DNA of 47,675 nt from the NCBI GenBank assembly GCA_017558825.1, contig JAFYTO010000012.1:1-47675 (forward strand), given 5' to 3'. This document shows, piece by piece, positions 32,796 to 41,786 of the stretch. Each line of letters opens with the position of its first letter. Position 1 is the stretch's first letter. The DNA is from Clostridia bacterium (GTDB lineage: Bacteria > Bacillota > Clostridia > Christensenellales > Borkfalkiaceae). Both the position numbers and the translations under genes were made by a program. The notes under the pieces are model-generated. The model was not told where the DNA came from. It saw only the letters and a program-made list of their open reading frames with translations, and made no database searches.

Positions 32796-33557
32796 ATGGC
32801 GTTTATAAATTATATTGAAAAACACACTAAAACTTTTAGTGTAAAAAGGCACAAACACAACTTTTGGGAAATAATACTAGTGACTGACGGGCAAGGCGTT
32901 TTAGACTTTTTTAGCGGCACTACGCTCGACTATAAAAAGGGCGAAATTATATGTATTCCGCCCGAAGTTGAGCATATAAACCACTCAACAAAAGGCTTTA
33001 AAAATATACACCTAACCATTGAAGATTTTACACCGCCTATAACAATTCCAACAAAAATTAGCGAAAACGAACTCACGGGAGACTTTCATAACCTTTTAGA
33101 GTTAGCGCTTAAATACTTTCATAGGTTTGCTATAGACCACCCTATAAACTTTTCTCTATCGGCTTCTATTGCGGAAATGCTAAACCATTTGTTAAAGCAA
33201 AAAACTTCATATAGCCCCGTTAAAGTTATTTATGACGGAATTGAAAGCAATTTTACAAACTGTTATTTTAATTTGGACGATTTGTTTAATAAAATTCCAC
33301 TTGCAAAAGAATATATTAGAAAATTATTTATTAAAGAATATGGCGTAACGCCGTTACAGTTTTTACAGTCAAAGCGCATAGAGCACGCAAAGCAACTACT
33401 TTCACGAAAAAAAGATATAAATTTAAGGGTTAATGAAATTGCGTTTTCCTGCGGGTTTTTAGACCAAGCGTATTTTAGCCGTATTTTTAAAAAGCATACG
33501 GGCTCAACACCAAACGAATTCCATTTAACAGCGCTAAAAAATAATAAAGTTTATTAA
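32796..33557 (+). CDS. AraC-family regulator of the uronate operon
   Basis: The 253-residue protein has an N-terminal cupin sensor (RHKHNFWEIILVTDG, then KKGEIICIPPEVEHIN) and a C-terminal AraC DNA-binding domain (about 155-245; KEYGVTPLQFLQSKRIEHAK, then INLRVNEIAFSCGF and FKKHTGSTPNEF). AAGGA lies 6 nt before the ATG. It is divergent from kduI, so it most likely responds to an uronate breakdown product and activates kduI-kduD-lyase-GH88; that is inference from layout and the direct repeat between the genes. Confidence 0.92.
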   Translation: MAFINYIEKHTKTFSVKRHKHNFWEIILVTDGQGVLDFFSGTTLDYKKGEIICIPPEVEHINHSTKGFKNIHLTIEDFTPPITIPTKISENELTGDFHNLLELALKYFHRFAIDHPINFSLSASIAEMLNHLLKQKTSYSPVKVIYDGIESNFTNCYFNLDDLFNKIPLAKEYIRKLFIKEYGVTPLQFLQSKRIEHAKQLLSRKKDINLRVNEIAFSCGFLDQAYFSRIFKKHTGSTPNEFHLTALKNNKVY

Positions 33558-33558
33558 A

Positions 33559-33587
33559 AAAAGGATAGCTAAAATTGCTATCCTTTT
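33559..33587. terminator. Bidirectional terminator between AraC 2 and zinc-ribbon genes
   Basis: AAAAGGATAGC and its perfect complement around a 7-nt loop, between converging genes ending at 33557 and 33590. Confidence 0.88.
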
Positions 33588-33589
33588 AT

Positions 33590-35092
33590 TTATTTATGAT
33601 ATTTAATTACGTAAGGAGCGTAAGAAACGTCAGCATTGTCGTAACTTGGTTTTAGCTTATATTCATAAGTTTTAGTTTTATAAACCGTTAACATTACAAT
33701 AGTAAGCACAAAGTTTAATAATATAAATACTGAAATTTCACATTTTACACTTCTTGCTAAACTATAATTATTAATAACAGTTTGCATATTAGCAAGTATA
33801 ATTGCCACTAAAACTATTTGTGCAATATATAATATTAACAACATTGCTTTAGCAAATTTACCTTTATTATAATAGCGTTTACCGTAAAAAATTTCTTGTA
33901 AACTATAATAAATTACAACCCCTAAGAAAAACGAGACAAAATACGTTATTGCTATTATACAAATGTATACTGTTGAAACGTCTAGTTTAGCAACGCCAAA
34001 AAGCAACAAATTAATAGTTTCAAGGTTAACCTTATCTCCAGAAATATATCCACCCGTAATTTCCTTTAAGTTTAAATTAAAATTGGCAATGTTTTTTCCA
34101 GCGCTAGAAGTAATAGCACCGAATGAAAAATTAAGTGCACCAGTAAACGTAAATGATGAAAAATTCATTGTTTCTATTTTTACAGGCCTTCTAGCAACGT
34201 TCGCTAGTGAAACGCTAAATAACGGCAAGTTTAAACTAATAAGTAAGAATAATGCTATTCCTAAACAAATTAATGGTTTTTTTATAGAAACACCTTTTCC
34301 TACCGTGTAAGCTTTACGATTTTTAGCCCTAATGCCTAATATAACTGAGCCAACAATTGTTAAAACTATTATAAAATACGTGTTTGAAAGTAATCCATAC
34401 TGATTTATTGTTACAAAATTAAGTTCCTCAACTTGTCCAAAACTACTTAAATTAAGTAAAGATATTGCAAGTATTGGCAATAAACAAAGCATTTTTGTTA
34501 TTGTTTTTTGTGGCACAAACAAAACGTCAGTTAAACTTGATTGTGGCTTATTCTTTTTAATAAGGCTTACAATAAACGCAATTAAGGAACTTACAAACAA
34601 GACAATTACGTTAATTAAGAAAATTAAATAAATAATAAGAAATATAATACATTCCACACCGTTTGCAACGTTAGATATAAGATTTAAAGCATCATAATCA
34701 GAAACAAAATAATTTAAAAATGGAATAGCATAATCAAATACGTCATAAATGGTAGATAAGAAGAGCAAGAATATACTATATGCGTTTAACTGCACGTTAA
34801 AACTGTTTCTCCTATATGAAAAACTAGCATAAGCCAAAGAAGAAGATACAAAAACGTTTAATAAAATAAATGAAATAATTAACATACAAACGCTAACTTG
34901 TATATCTTTATTACTTTTTTTTGCATTAGAGTAAACGGCAGTAGCGCTAACGCCACTATTTATTTGGACGTTAGCGAATTGCCTTTCTTCTTCGTTTTTA
35001 ATTTTTGCTCCGCAATGGTTACAAAAATTTTCAGTTGTAGAAACAATCGCTCCGCATTTTTCGCAATAACGATTTGTTAAATTTTCTGCCAT
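33590..35092 (-). CDS. Zinc-ribbon multi-pass membrane protein
   Basis: The 500-residue protein starts with a zinc ribbon (YCEKCGAIV and FCNHCGAKI, residues 9-28). About ten hydrophobic segments follow from residue 65 on, with an extracytoplasmic loop of about 90 residues near 300-380. Zinc-ribbon membrane proteins of this kind are common in Firmicutes and mostly uncharacterised. An AAAGGA ribosome site precedes the start. It lies 41 nt after the giant repeat protein, so it is probably the last gene of that operon and may help its export or assembly. Confidence 0.75.
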   Translation of the reverse strand: MAENLTNRYCEKCGAIVSTTENFCNHCGAKIKNEEERQFANVQINSGVSATAVYSNAKKSNKDIQVSVCMLIISFILLNVFVSSSLAYASFSYRRNSFNVQLNAYSIFLLFLSTIYDVFDYAIPFLNYFVSDYDALNLISNVANGVECIIFLIIYLIFLINVIVLFVSSLIAFIVSLIKKNKPQSSLTDVLFVPQKTITKMLCLLPILAISLLNLSSFGQVEELNFVTINQYGLLSNTYFIIVLTIVGSVILGIRAKNRKAYTVGKGVSIKKPLICLGIALFLLISLNLPLFSVSLANVARRPVKIETMNFSSFTFTGALNFSFGAITSSAGKNIANFNLNLKEITGGYISGDKVNLETINLLLFGVAKLDVSTVYICIIAITYFVSFFLGVVIYYSLQEIFYGKRYYNKGKFAKAMLLILYIAQIVLVAIILANMQTVINNYSLARSVKCEISVFILLNFVLTIVMLTVYKTKTYEYKLKPSYDNADVSYAPYVIKYHK

Positions 35093-35133
35093 AATTAATC
35101 CTTTTTGTTTGTTAAAATTATTGTTGCTTTTAT

Positions 35134-38100
35134 TTAGCTTATAATAGTTAAAGTTCCTAATTCTATGTCTGCTAATTCATAGTTGGAAGTTACGTCTTGA
35201 CCATTCTTGTCAGTAACCATAAAGCTTTCCATGTTAATAAGGTTATCAGTATAGCCAACGGATGAAATACTTCCTATAACTGCAATAGAAACCACGTGTC
35301 CGTCTGGAACAAAACCGTTTACTATAAACCCACTATCTGTAAGCGGTTTACCGTCGTAAACCTTTTCAGCACTATTTGTTTTAATTGCAATTTGTCTAGG
35401 AGTAATAGTTATAACGTCATATTCCGCTTGTGAGTCATACGAACAAACGTATAAACGATACTTGTCTGTAAGTTCGCCGTTTAATTTAATATTGTATGTT
35501 ATATAATCGGAAATACTAGCGTTAATATCACTTGATGACAATGTTCCAACGTCCTTTAACGAAATATTTATTTCAGATATTTCAACCTCTATATTTTTAC
35601 CTTCTAAATCAGTAATAATATAGTACGAATCATTAGATACTGCATGAGAATTTCCGTCATATTCTACGTTTGTTTCATAAATATAAACGTTAATATAGCC
35701 ATATACGGTAATCCACCCTTCTAAAAATCCAATTTCATAATTGTCGGTAATATCTATACCGTTTTCATTGAAAATTTTAAAATCTTTTATTGTAATTCTT
35801 GACGAGCCTACATCGCATTGGCTACCATTTAAGACTACCTCATAATAATATTCAATGTCTTCTAGACCGTTTATTATTAATTGGTCAGTTGCATAGTGGG
35901 TGTTGCCGTCATAAGCAAACTCTAAATCAGTAGGCTGAACAGTTATATAAATCTTTTCAGGTTCATCATCTTCGCCATCATCAGGCTCAGTTACTTCTAA
36001 CCTTCCTAATACAAGGGTTATTTCATAATAGCCTGATGCATCATCTGTAGTGTCTTTTACCACAATGCTAACGTCAGCAAAGTTGTCGCTAAAGCCAACT
36101 TCAGTTTGAGAGCCGTTAACGACAATGATTAAAGAGTGCACATCTAAAACGCTACCTTCAACCGTAACGTCATAATCTGTAAGAGCAGTTCCGTCATATT
36201 CCTTTTGCGCGCTATCTGTAGTTATTTTAATTGGTATTTTTTTAACTTCCAACTTGCCAAGGATTACATTTTCTATCTCATAATTTGAAGTAACGTTACC
36301 TTCGCCACTTAATATCAAAATTTCACCGTCAATAGTGTTTTGACTGTCTCCAATCTCAGTTTGAGTGCCTGTGACATTAGCAGCTATTTTATGACCTTCT
36401 ACTAAATCATTTTTTGACGTTTTAGATATTACAATAACGTCTTTTGTAAGCGCCGTGCCGTCATAATACTTCTCAGCACTTTGCGTTTCAATAATAATAA
36501 GACGTTTTGTTACAGTTAACGTGCCATACTTAATTTCAACTATTTCATAGTTTGAGGTAACGTCATCTTCGCCACTTAAAATAACAGGGTCGTTTTTATG
36601 CGTATTTTCAACACTTCCATAGTTTGTTATTGTACCAGTGTTTGTTAATTTGCAAGTATGACCTTCTACTAAATCATACTCAGATGATTCATGAATTTTA
36701 ACGCCGTCTTTTGTAAGAGGTGTAGCATCGTATATCTTTTCTGCGCTTTCAGTAATTAATATTATTGGGCGCGGAATAACAGTAAGCGTGCCTAAAGTAA
36801 ATGAAACATCGTAATTATCTATTACACTATTTTCATTTATATCAACCACGTCATATTTAGAAAACTCATTTTCTATAGTATCAGCGTTTGTTATAGTTGA
36901 GTATTCAACAACTATAAACTCGTGTCCCTCTACCAAATTTTGAGGAGTAAAATTAGTATCTTGCAATGGTTGGGCATCGTAAATTTTAGAGTTTGTTGCC
37001 GTTTCAATAATTACAGGTCTTTTTAAAACTGTTAACGTGCCGTAAGTATATGTTATTTCATAGTTTTTAGTAACGTTACTATCAGGCCCGTCCCCGTCTT
37101 TAATAATTATTTCTAAGTGGTTTTCTTTTTCTTCAACAACGTCTCTTACAGTTGTCCAAGTACTAATTTCGTCAACTTGGTTTTTTGCCAAGCCTAAACC
37201 ACCTATTATTGTATAGTCTTTATATTCGTGCTCAGCACCGTCATAAATAAACTTGTCTGAATTTGTTTCAACTGTAATTGAACGCTTATTAATAGTTACC
37301 TTACCTATAACTTCTGTAATTAGATAGTTGTTTGTTACGTCCTTATCGCGAACAAAGTTATAAATTTGATAATCTATATCATTTTTATATTCGTCAGCAA
37401 TGACAAATTCAGGACACCTAATTACTTTAATTTTATCTTGAGTAACAAGGTTATCGCCCTCTATTTCATCACAACTATGAGATTCGCCGTCATAAGTAAA
37501 TTCTGCGCTTCCCGTTGTTACGGTTAAAGGTCTCTTATCAACAATTACATCGCCAAAATTGCATTCAATTTGATAGTTTGAGGTAACGTCTCCCTCACTA
37601 CTAAGAATAGTAAATTCTATTTCGTTTTTCTCGTTTTCAACGTAGTCTATAAACGTTTTGCACGCCGTTACGTTAAACTCGTGACCGTTGCAAAGTGCGT
37701 AATAACCATTCTCTAAATCTTCAAACGCAGTTAACGTATCATCGCAACGTCCTAAACCGTCATAAGTAAAGTCAATTACTTTAGAGTTTACAAGTATTGG
37801 GCGTGGGGTTACAGTTAACGTGCCATACTTAATTTTAACTATTTCATAGTTTGAGGTAACGTCATCTTCGCCACTTAAAATAACAAGGTCTTTATCTGTA
37901 TTATACGTGTTATCAGTGCTTCCAACGTTTGTTATTGTACCAGTGTTTTCTAATACGCAAGTATGACCTTCTACTAAATCATACTCAGATAATAATTCAT
38001 CAATTATAACGCCTTTTTTTGTAAGAGGTGTAGCATTGTATATCTTTTCTGCGCTTTCAGTAATTAATATTATTGGGCGCTTTATTATTTCTAACGTACC

Positions 38101-41100
38101 AAAATCTGCAGTTATATCATAGTTATTTATAATATTTGCGTCTGGCCTATCTTCATTATAAAGTTCATAACCTATTGGGTTTTGATATATATCAACCGTT
38201 ATAAACGAATTCCAGCTTGTTGCTTTTATTTTATCATTTCCGCATAAGCCTTCCTTCACTATAACTTCGTTATAGAATTGCTCATAACCGTTATATACTA
38301 ACGTCTTTTCTTTATATTCAACCGTTACGGTTATAGCTTTTTTGCGTACTATTACTTCACCAAAGTTATTAGCAATTTTATAGTTTTTAGTAACGTCTTC
38401 TTCGCCCCAAACAATTGTAAATTTTATTTCGTTTTCCTCGTTTTCAACGTGGTCTATAAACGTTTTGAACGCCGTTACGTTAAACTTGTGGTCATTGCAA
38501 AGTGCGTAATAACCATTCTCTAAATCTTCATTCGCAGTTAACGTATAATCGCAATGTCCTAAACCGTCATAAGTTAAGTCAATTGCGTTAGAGTTTACAA
38601 GTATTGGGCGAGGGGTTACTGTTAACGTGCCGTAAGTATATGTTATTTCATAGTTTTTAGTAACGTCACTATCAGGCCCGTCCCCGTCTTTAATAATTAT
38701 TTCTAAGTGGTTTTCTTTTTCTTCAACAACGTCTCTTACAGTTGTCCAAGTACTAATTTCTTCAACTTGGTTATTTGCTAAGCCTAAACCACCTATTGTA
38801 TAGTCTGTATCATTATTATATGCGTGCTCAGCACCGTCATAAATAAACTGGTCTGAATTTGTTTCAACTGTAATTGAACGCTTATTAATAGTTACCTTAC
38901 CTATAACTTCTGTAATTAGATAGTTGTTTGTTACGTCAACTCCGCGAACAAAGTTATAAATTTGATAACGTATATCATTTTTATATTCGTCAGCAATGAC
39001 AAATTCAGGACAGCCTAAAATTACAAATTCATCGTTTTCAATTAAGCCTTCTCCTGAAATTTCTTTATGGGAATGCGGTCCGCCGTTATAAGTAAATTCT
39101 GCGCTTCCCGTTGTTACGGTTGCGTCTTTTTTATTTACAATTACATCGCCAAAGTTATTAGTAATTTTATAGTTTGAGGTAACGTCTCCCTCACTACTAA
39201 GAATAGTAAATTCTATTTCGTTTTCCTCGTTTTCAACGTAGTCTATAAACGTTTTGCACGCCGTTACGTTAAACTTGTGACCGTTGCAAAGTGCGTAATA
39301 ACCATTCTCTAAATCTTCATTCGCAGTTAACGTATCATCGCAATGTCCTAAACCGTCATAAGTAAACTTAATTACGTTAGAGTTTACAAGTATTGGGCGT
39401 TGGGTTACAGTTAACGTGCCATACTTAATTTCAACTATTTCATAGTTTGAGGTAACGTCATCTTCGCCACTTAAAATAACAAGGTCGTTTTCATGCGTGT
39501 TTTCAACGCTTCCATAGTTTGTTATTGTACCAGTGTTTGTTAATTTGCAAGTATGACCTTCTACTAAATCATACTCAGATAATAATTCATCAATTATAAC
39601 GCCTTTTTTTGTAAGAGGTGTAGCATCGTATATCTTTTCTGCGCTTTCAGTAATTAATATTATTGGGCGCGGAATAACAGTAAGCATGCCTAAAGTAAAT
39701 GAAACATCGTAATTATCTATTACACTATTTTCATTTATATCAATCACGTCATATTTAGAAAACTCATTTTCTATAGTATCAGCGTTTGTTATAGTTGTAT
39801 ATTCAACAACTATAAACTCGTGCCCCTCTACCAAATTTTGAGGAGTAAAATTAGTATCTTGCAATGGTTGGGCATCGTAAATTTTAGAGTTTGTTGCCGT
39901 TTCAATAATTACAGGTCTTTTTAAAACTGTTAACTTGCCGTAAATTATTTCTATATTATAATTTTCGCTAACATTTTCTTCTCCGTAAGTAATATTAATT
40001 TCGGCTACGTTGTCAATGCTATCACATACGGTAGAAACTGTTGTAATTTTAACAATTTCCGTATGCTGATTTTCTGCAACTCCGTCTCCACCGCCAAGAA
40101 TTAAATTTTCATATTTATGCTCTAAACCGTCATAATACGATTCATTAGTTTCCGTTATAAAAGTAACGCTTCTTTTTTCTATTACAACGGTTCCAAAATT
40201 ATTGGTAATTTGATAGTTGTTGGTAACGTCTGCGTTTCTATTTTGGTCATTTATAACGTATTCTAATGCATTTTGATGCTCGCCAGCATTTACAAATAAT
40301 TCATAATTTGTAACTACAATTATATCATTTCCTGCTAAATCATCCCCTGCAACCGCTTCATAAGAATGTTCTTTTCCGTCATAAAGAGCATTCCCTGAAC
40401 TTGTGGTTACCGTTAAAGCTCTTGGCTGTATAGTAAGACTTCCGTATTCGTATGATATTTGATAATTTGACGTTGTAAAATCGCCATTTTTATCAACTAT
40501 TTCAAAATCAGCAGTATTTTCCACACTTTCAGCATCAATTATACTTGCCCAATTTGAAGCAACTATTTTTTGTTCTTCACATAATTCGCCTAAAGAAACT
40601 TCAACAGTTTCGTTAGTCAAATACGCTGCATCGTAGGTTTTGCTATCGGTTTTAGTTTTTATTGTAATATCGCGCTTTAATACCCTTAGCGTGCCGTAAC
40701 TATATGTAATTTGATAGTTTGCAAGCACGTTTTGTGAAGAAGAGTTGAGTATTAAAATACCTAATTCGTTAGTTTTTTCTCCAGCATTTATAATGGTAGA
40801 TGAATTTAAAACGGAAATTTCATCGCCACTAGCAAGAAAAGTGCCGTTTTCTAACGTATACTCTCTTGTGCTATGCTCTTTACCGTCATAAACGCGTTCT
40901 AACGATTGCGTTTTTATTTCAATTGCTCTCTTGTAAACTTCAAGTTTACCTGCAATAAAGGTAACGTCATATTTAGATGTTACGTTTTCACCCAAGTCGT
41001 TTACAATAAAGTAGCCTATTGCAGAGCTGATTTTACCAACGTTAGTTAAAGAATTAGTAAAATCTACTGTAAGCACGTCAGAATATGCTAAGCTTCCTTT

Positions 41101-41781
41101 TGACAATGAATACTCAGTGTGCTTTAAAGGAGTTCCGTCATATTCCTTATTAATATCATCAGTTTTAATAGTGATTTTTCTATTAACTATTTTTATGTTG
41201 CCAGCCATTGCGTTAACGTTATAACTATCCGTTACGTCAACGCCGTTTACGTTCATAATTTTAAGCGCGTCAATATTTATTTCTGCTTGAGTTTTAGTAT
41301 CATTATAAACAAAATCTTCACAAATAACGGTGTCGCCTAAAACAGTGTTTGCAATAAGTTCAGGGTTTTCTCCGTAAGTAACGTTGCCGTCAACAACTTT
41401 TACGTCTAAATCTTTTGCATTTAAAACAAACGATTGTGGCTCTGAATATCTATAACCAAACAAAGCTTTAGACTGCGCCCTTACATTATATTCGCCAGGC
41501 TTTGTAGGAACGTCATAACTCCAATTTTCGCTATCTTTTGGAGTGTATTGAAATTTTACGCTACTTAAAAAGCCTTTTGCTTTTATATCAACGCTTTGAC
41601 CGTAAACATATTGGGCGCCAATTTCGTTAACACCGTAAACTATGCCTTTTGAAGCAAGCAAAGCCACGGTAATGCAAAGCATTACCGATAAACAAATTAT
41701 TATTTTAGTCATATTTCTAAAAATGAATTTTAGAATATTGGCTATTTTTTTAATTCTGGCTTCGTACTTTTCGTATAACAT
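35134..41781 (-). CDS. Giant YDG/MBG-like repeat surface protein
   Basis: The 2215-residue protein has one hydrophobic segment near the N-terminus (about 25-45), a signal peptide or anchor with a long basic lead. After an MBG-like opening (about 50-200) come roughly 23 repeats of 80-95 residues. The consensus is an ITxxTxSAEKxYDGTPLT start, a GH or N-rich middle, xVGxxxN, DVTxNYxI, and a GTLTVxxR end. These resemble Pfam YDG/MBG beta-sandwich domains of bacterial adhesins. Blocks of repeats are duplicated with few changes, for example 39400-39914 and 36500-37018. No catalytic domain, LPxTG motif or C-terminal membrane segment is seen. It starts 5 nt after the transglutaminase protein gene, so the two are made together; it may be the scaffold or substrate of that enzyme. 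Confidence 0.85.
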   Translation of the reverse strand: MLYEKYEARIKKIANILKFIFRNMTKIIICLSVMLCITVALLASKGIVYGVNEIGAQYVYGQSVDIKAKGFLSSVKFQYTPKDSENWSYDVPTKPGEYNVRAQSKALFGYRYSEPQSFVLNAKDLDVKVVDGNVTYGENPELIANTVLGDTVICEDFVYNDTKTQAEINIDALKIMNVNGVDVTDSYNVNAMAGNIKIVNRKITIKTDDINKEYDGTPLKHTEYSLSKGSLAYSDVLTVDFTNSLTNVGKISSAIGYFIVNDLGENVTSKYDVTFIAGKLEVYKRAIEIKTQSLERVYDGKEHSTREYTLENGTFLASGDEISVLNSSTIINAGEKTNELGILILNSSSQNVLANYQITYSYGTLRVLKRDITIKTKTDSKTYDAAYLTNETVEVSLGELCEEQKIVASNWASIIDAESVENTADFEIVDKNGDFTTSNYQISYEYGSLTIQPRALTVTTSSGNALYDGKEHSYEAVAGDDLAGNDIIVVTNYELFVNAGEHQNALEYVINDQNRNADVTNNYQITNNFGTVVIEKRSVTFITETNESYYDGLEHKYENLILGGGDGVAENQHTEIVKITTVSTVCDSIDNVAEINITYGEENVSENYNIEIIYGKLTVLKRPVIIETATNSKIYDAQPLQDTNFTPQNLVEGHEFIVVEYTTITNADTIENEFSKYDVIDINENSVIDNYDVSFTLGMLTVIPRPIILITESAEKIYDATPLTKKGVIIDELLSEYDLVEGHTCKLTNTGTITNYGSVENTHENDLVILSGEDDVTSNYEIVEIKYGTLTVTQRPILVNSNVIKFTYDGLGHCDDTLTANEDLENGYYALCNGHKFNVTACKTFIDYVENEENEIEFTILSSEGDVTSNYKITNNFGDVIVNKKDATVTTGSAEFTYNGGPHSHKEISGEGLIENDEFVILGCPEFVIADEYKNDIRYQIYNFVRGVDVTNNYLITEVIGKVTINKRSITVETNSDQFIYDGAEHAYNNDTDYTIGGLGLANNQVEEISTWTTVRDVVEEKENHLEIIIKDGDGPDSDVTKNYEITYTYGTLTVTPRPILVNSNAIDLTYDGLGHCDYTLTANEDLENGYYALCNDHKFNVTAFKTFIDHVENEENEIKFTIVWGEEDVTKNYKIANNFGEVIVRKKAITVTVEYKEKTLVYNGYEQFYNEVIVKEGLCGNDKIKATSWNSFITVDIYQNPIGYELYNEDRPDANIINNYDITADFGTLEIIKRPIILITESAEKIYNATPLTKKGVIIDELLSEYDLVEGHTCVLENTGTITNVGSTDNTYNTDKDLVILSGEDDVTSNYEIVKIKYGTLTVTPRPILVNSKVIDFTYDGLGRCDDTLTAFEDLENGYYALCNGHEFNVTACKTFIDYVENEKNEIEFTILSSEGDVTSNYQIECNFGDVIVDKRPLTVTTGSAEFTYDGESHSCDEIEGDNLVTQDKIKVIRCPEFVIADEYKNDIDYQIYNFVRDKDVTNNYLITEVIGKVTINKRSITVETNSDKFIYDGAEHEYKDYTIIGGLGLAKNQVDEISTWTTVRDVVEEKENHLEIIIKDGDGPDSNVTKNYEITYTYGTLTVLKRPVIIETATNSKIYDAQPLQDTNFTPQNLVEGHEFIVVEYSTITNADTIENEFSKYDVVDINENSVIDNYDVSFTLGTLTVIPRPIILITESAEKIYDATPLTKDGVKIHESSEYDLVEGHTCKLTNTGTITNYGSVENTHKNDPVILSGEDDVTSNYEIVEIKYGTLTVTKRLIIIETQSAEKYYDGTALTKDVIVISKTSKNDLVEGHKIAANVTGTQTEIGDSQNTIDGEILILSGEGNVTSNYEIENVILGKLEVKKIPIKITTDSAQKEYDGTALTDYDVTVEGSVLDVHSLIIVVNGSQTEVGFSDNFADVSIVVKDTTDDASGYYEITLVLGRLEVTEPDDGEDDEPEKIYITVQPTDLEFAYDGNTHYATDQLIINGLEDIEYYYEVVLNGSQCDVGSSRITIKDFKIFNENGIDITDNYEIGFLEGWITVYGYINVYIYETNVEYDGNSHAVSNDSYYIITDLEGKNIEVEISEINISLKDVGTLSSSDINASISDYITYNIKLNGELTDKYRLYVCSYDSQAEYDVITITPRQIAIKTNSAEKVYDGKPLTDSGFIVNGFVPDGHVVSIAVIGSISSVGYTDNLINMESFMVTDKNGQDVTSNYELADIELGTLTIIS

Positions 41782-41786
41782 AGTTC

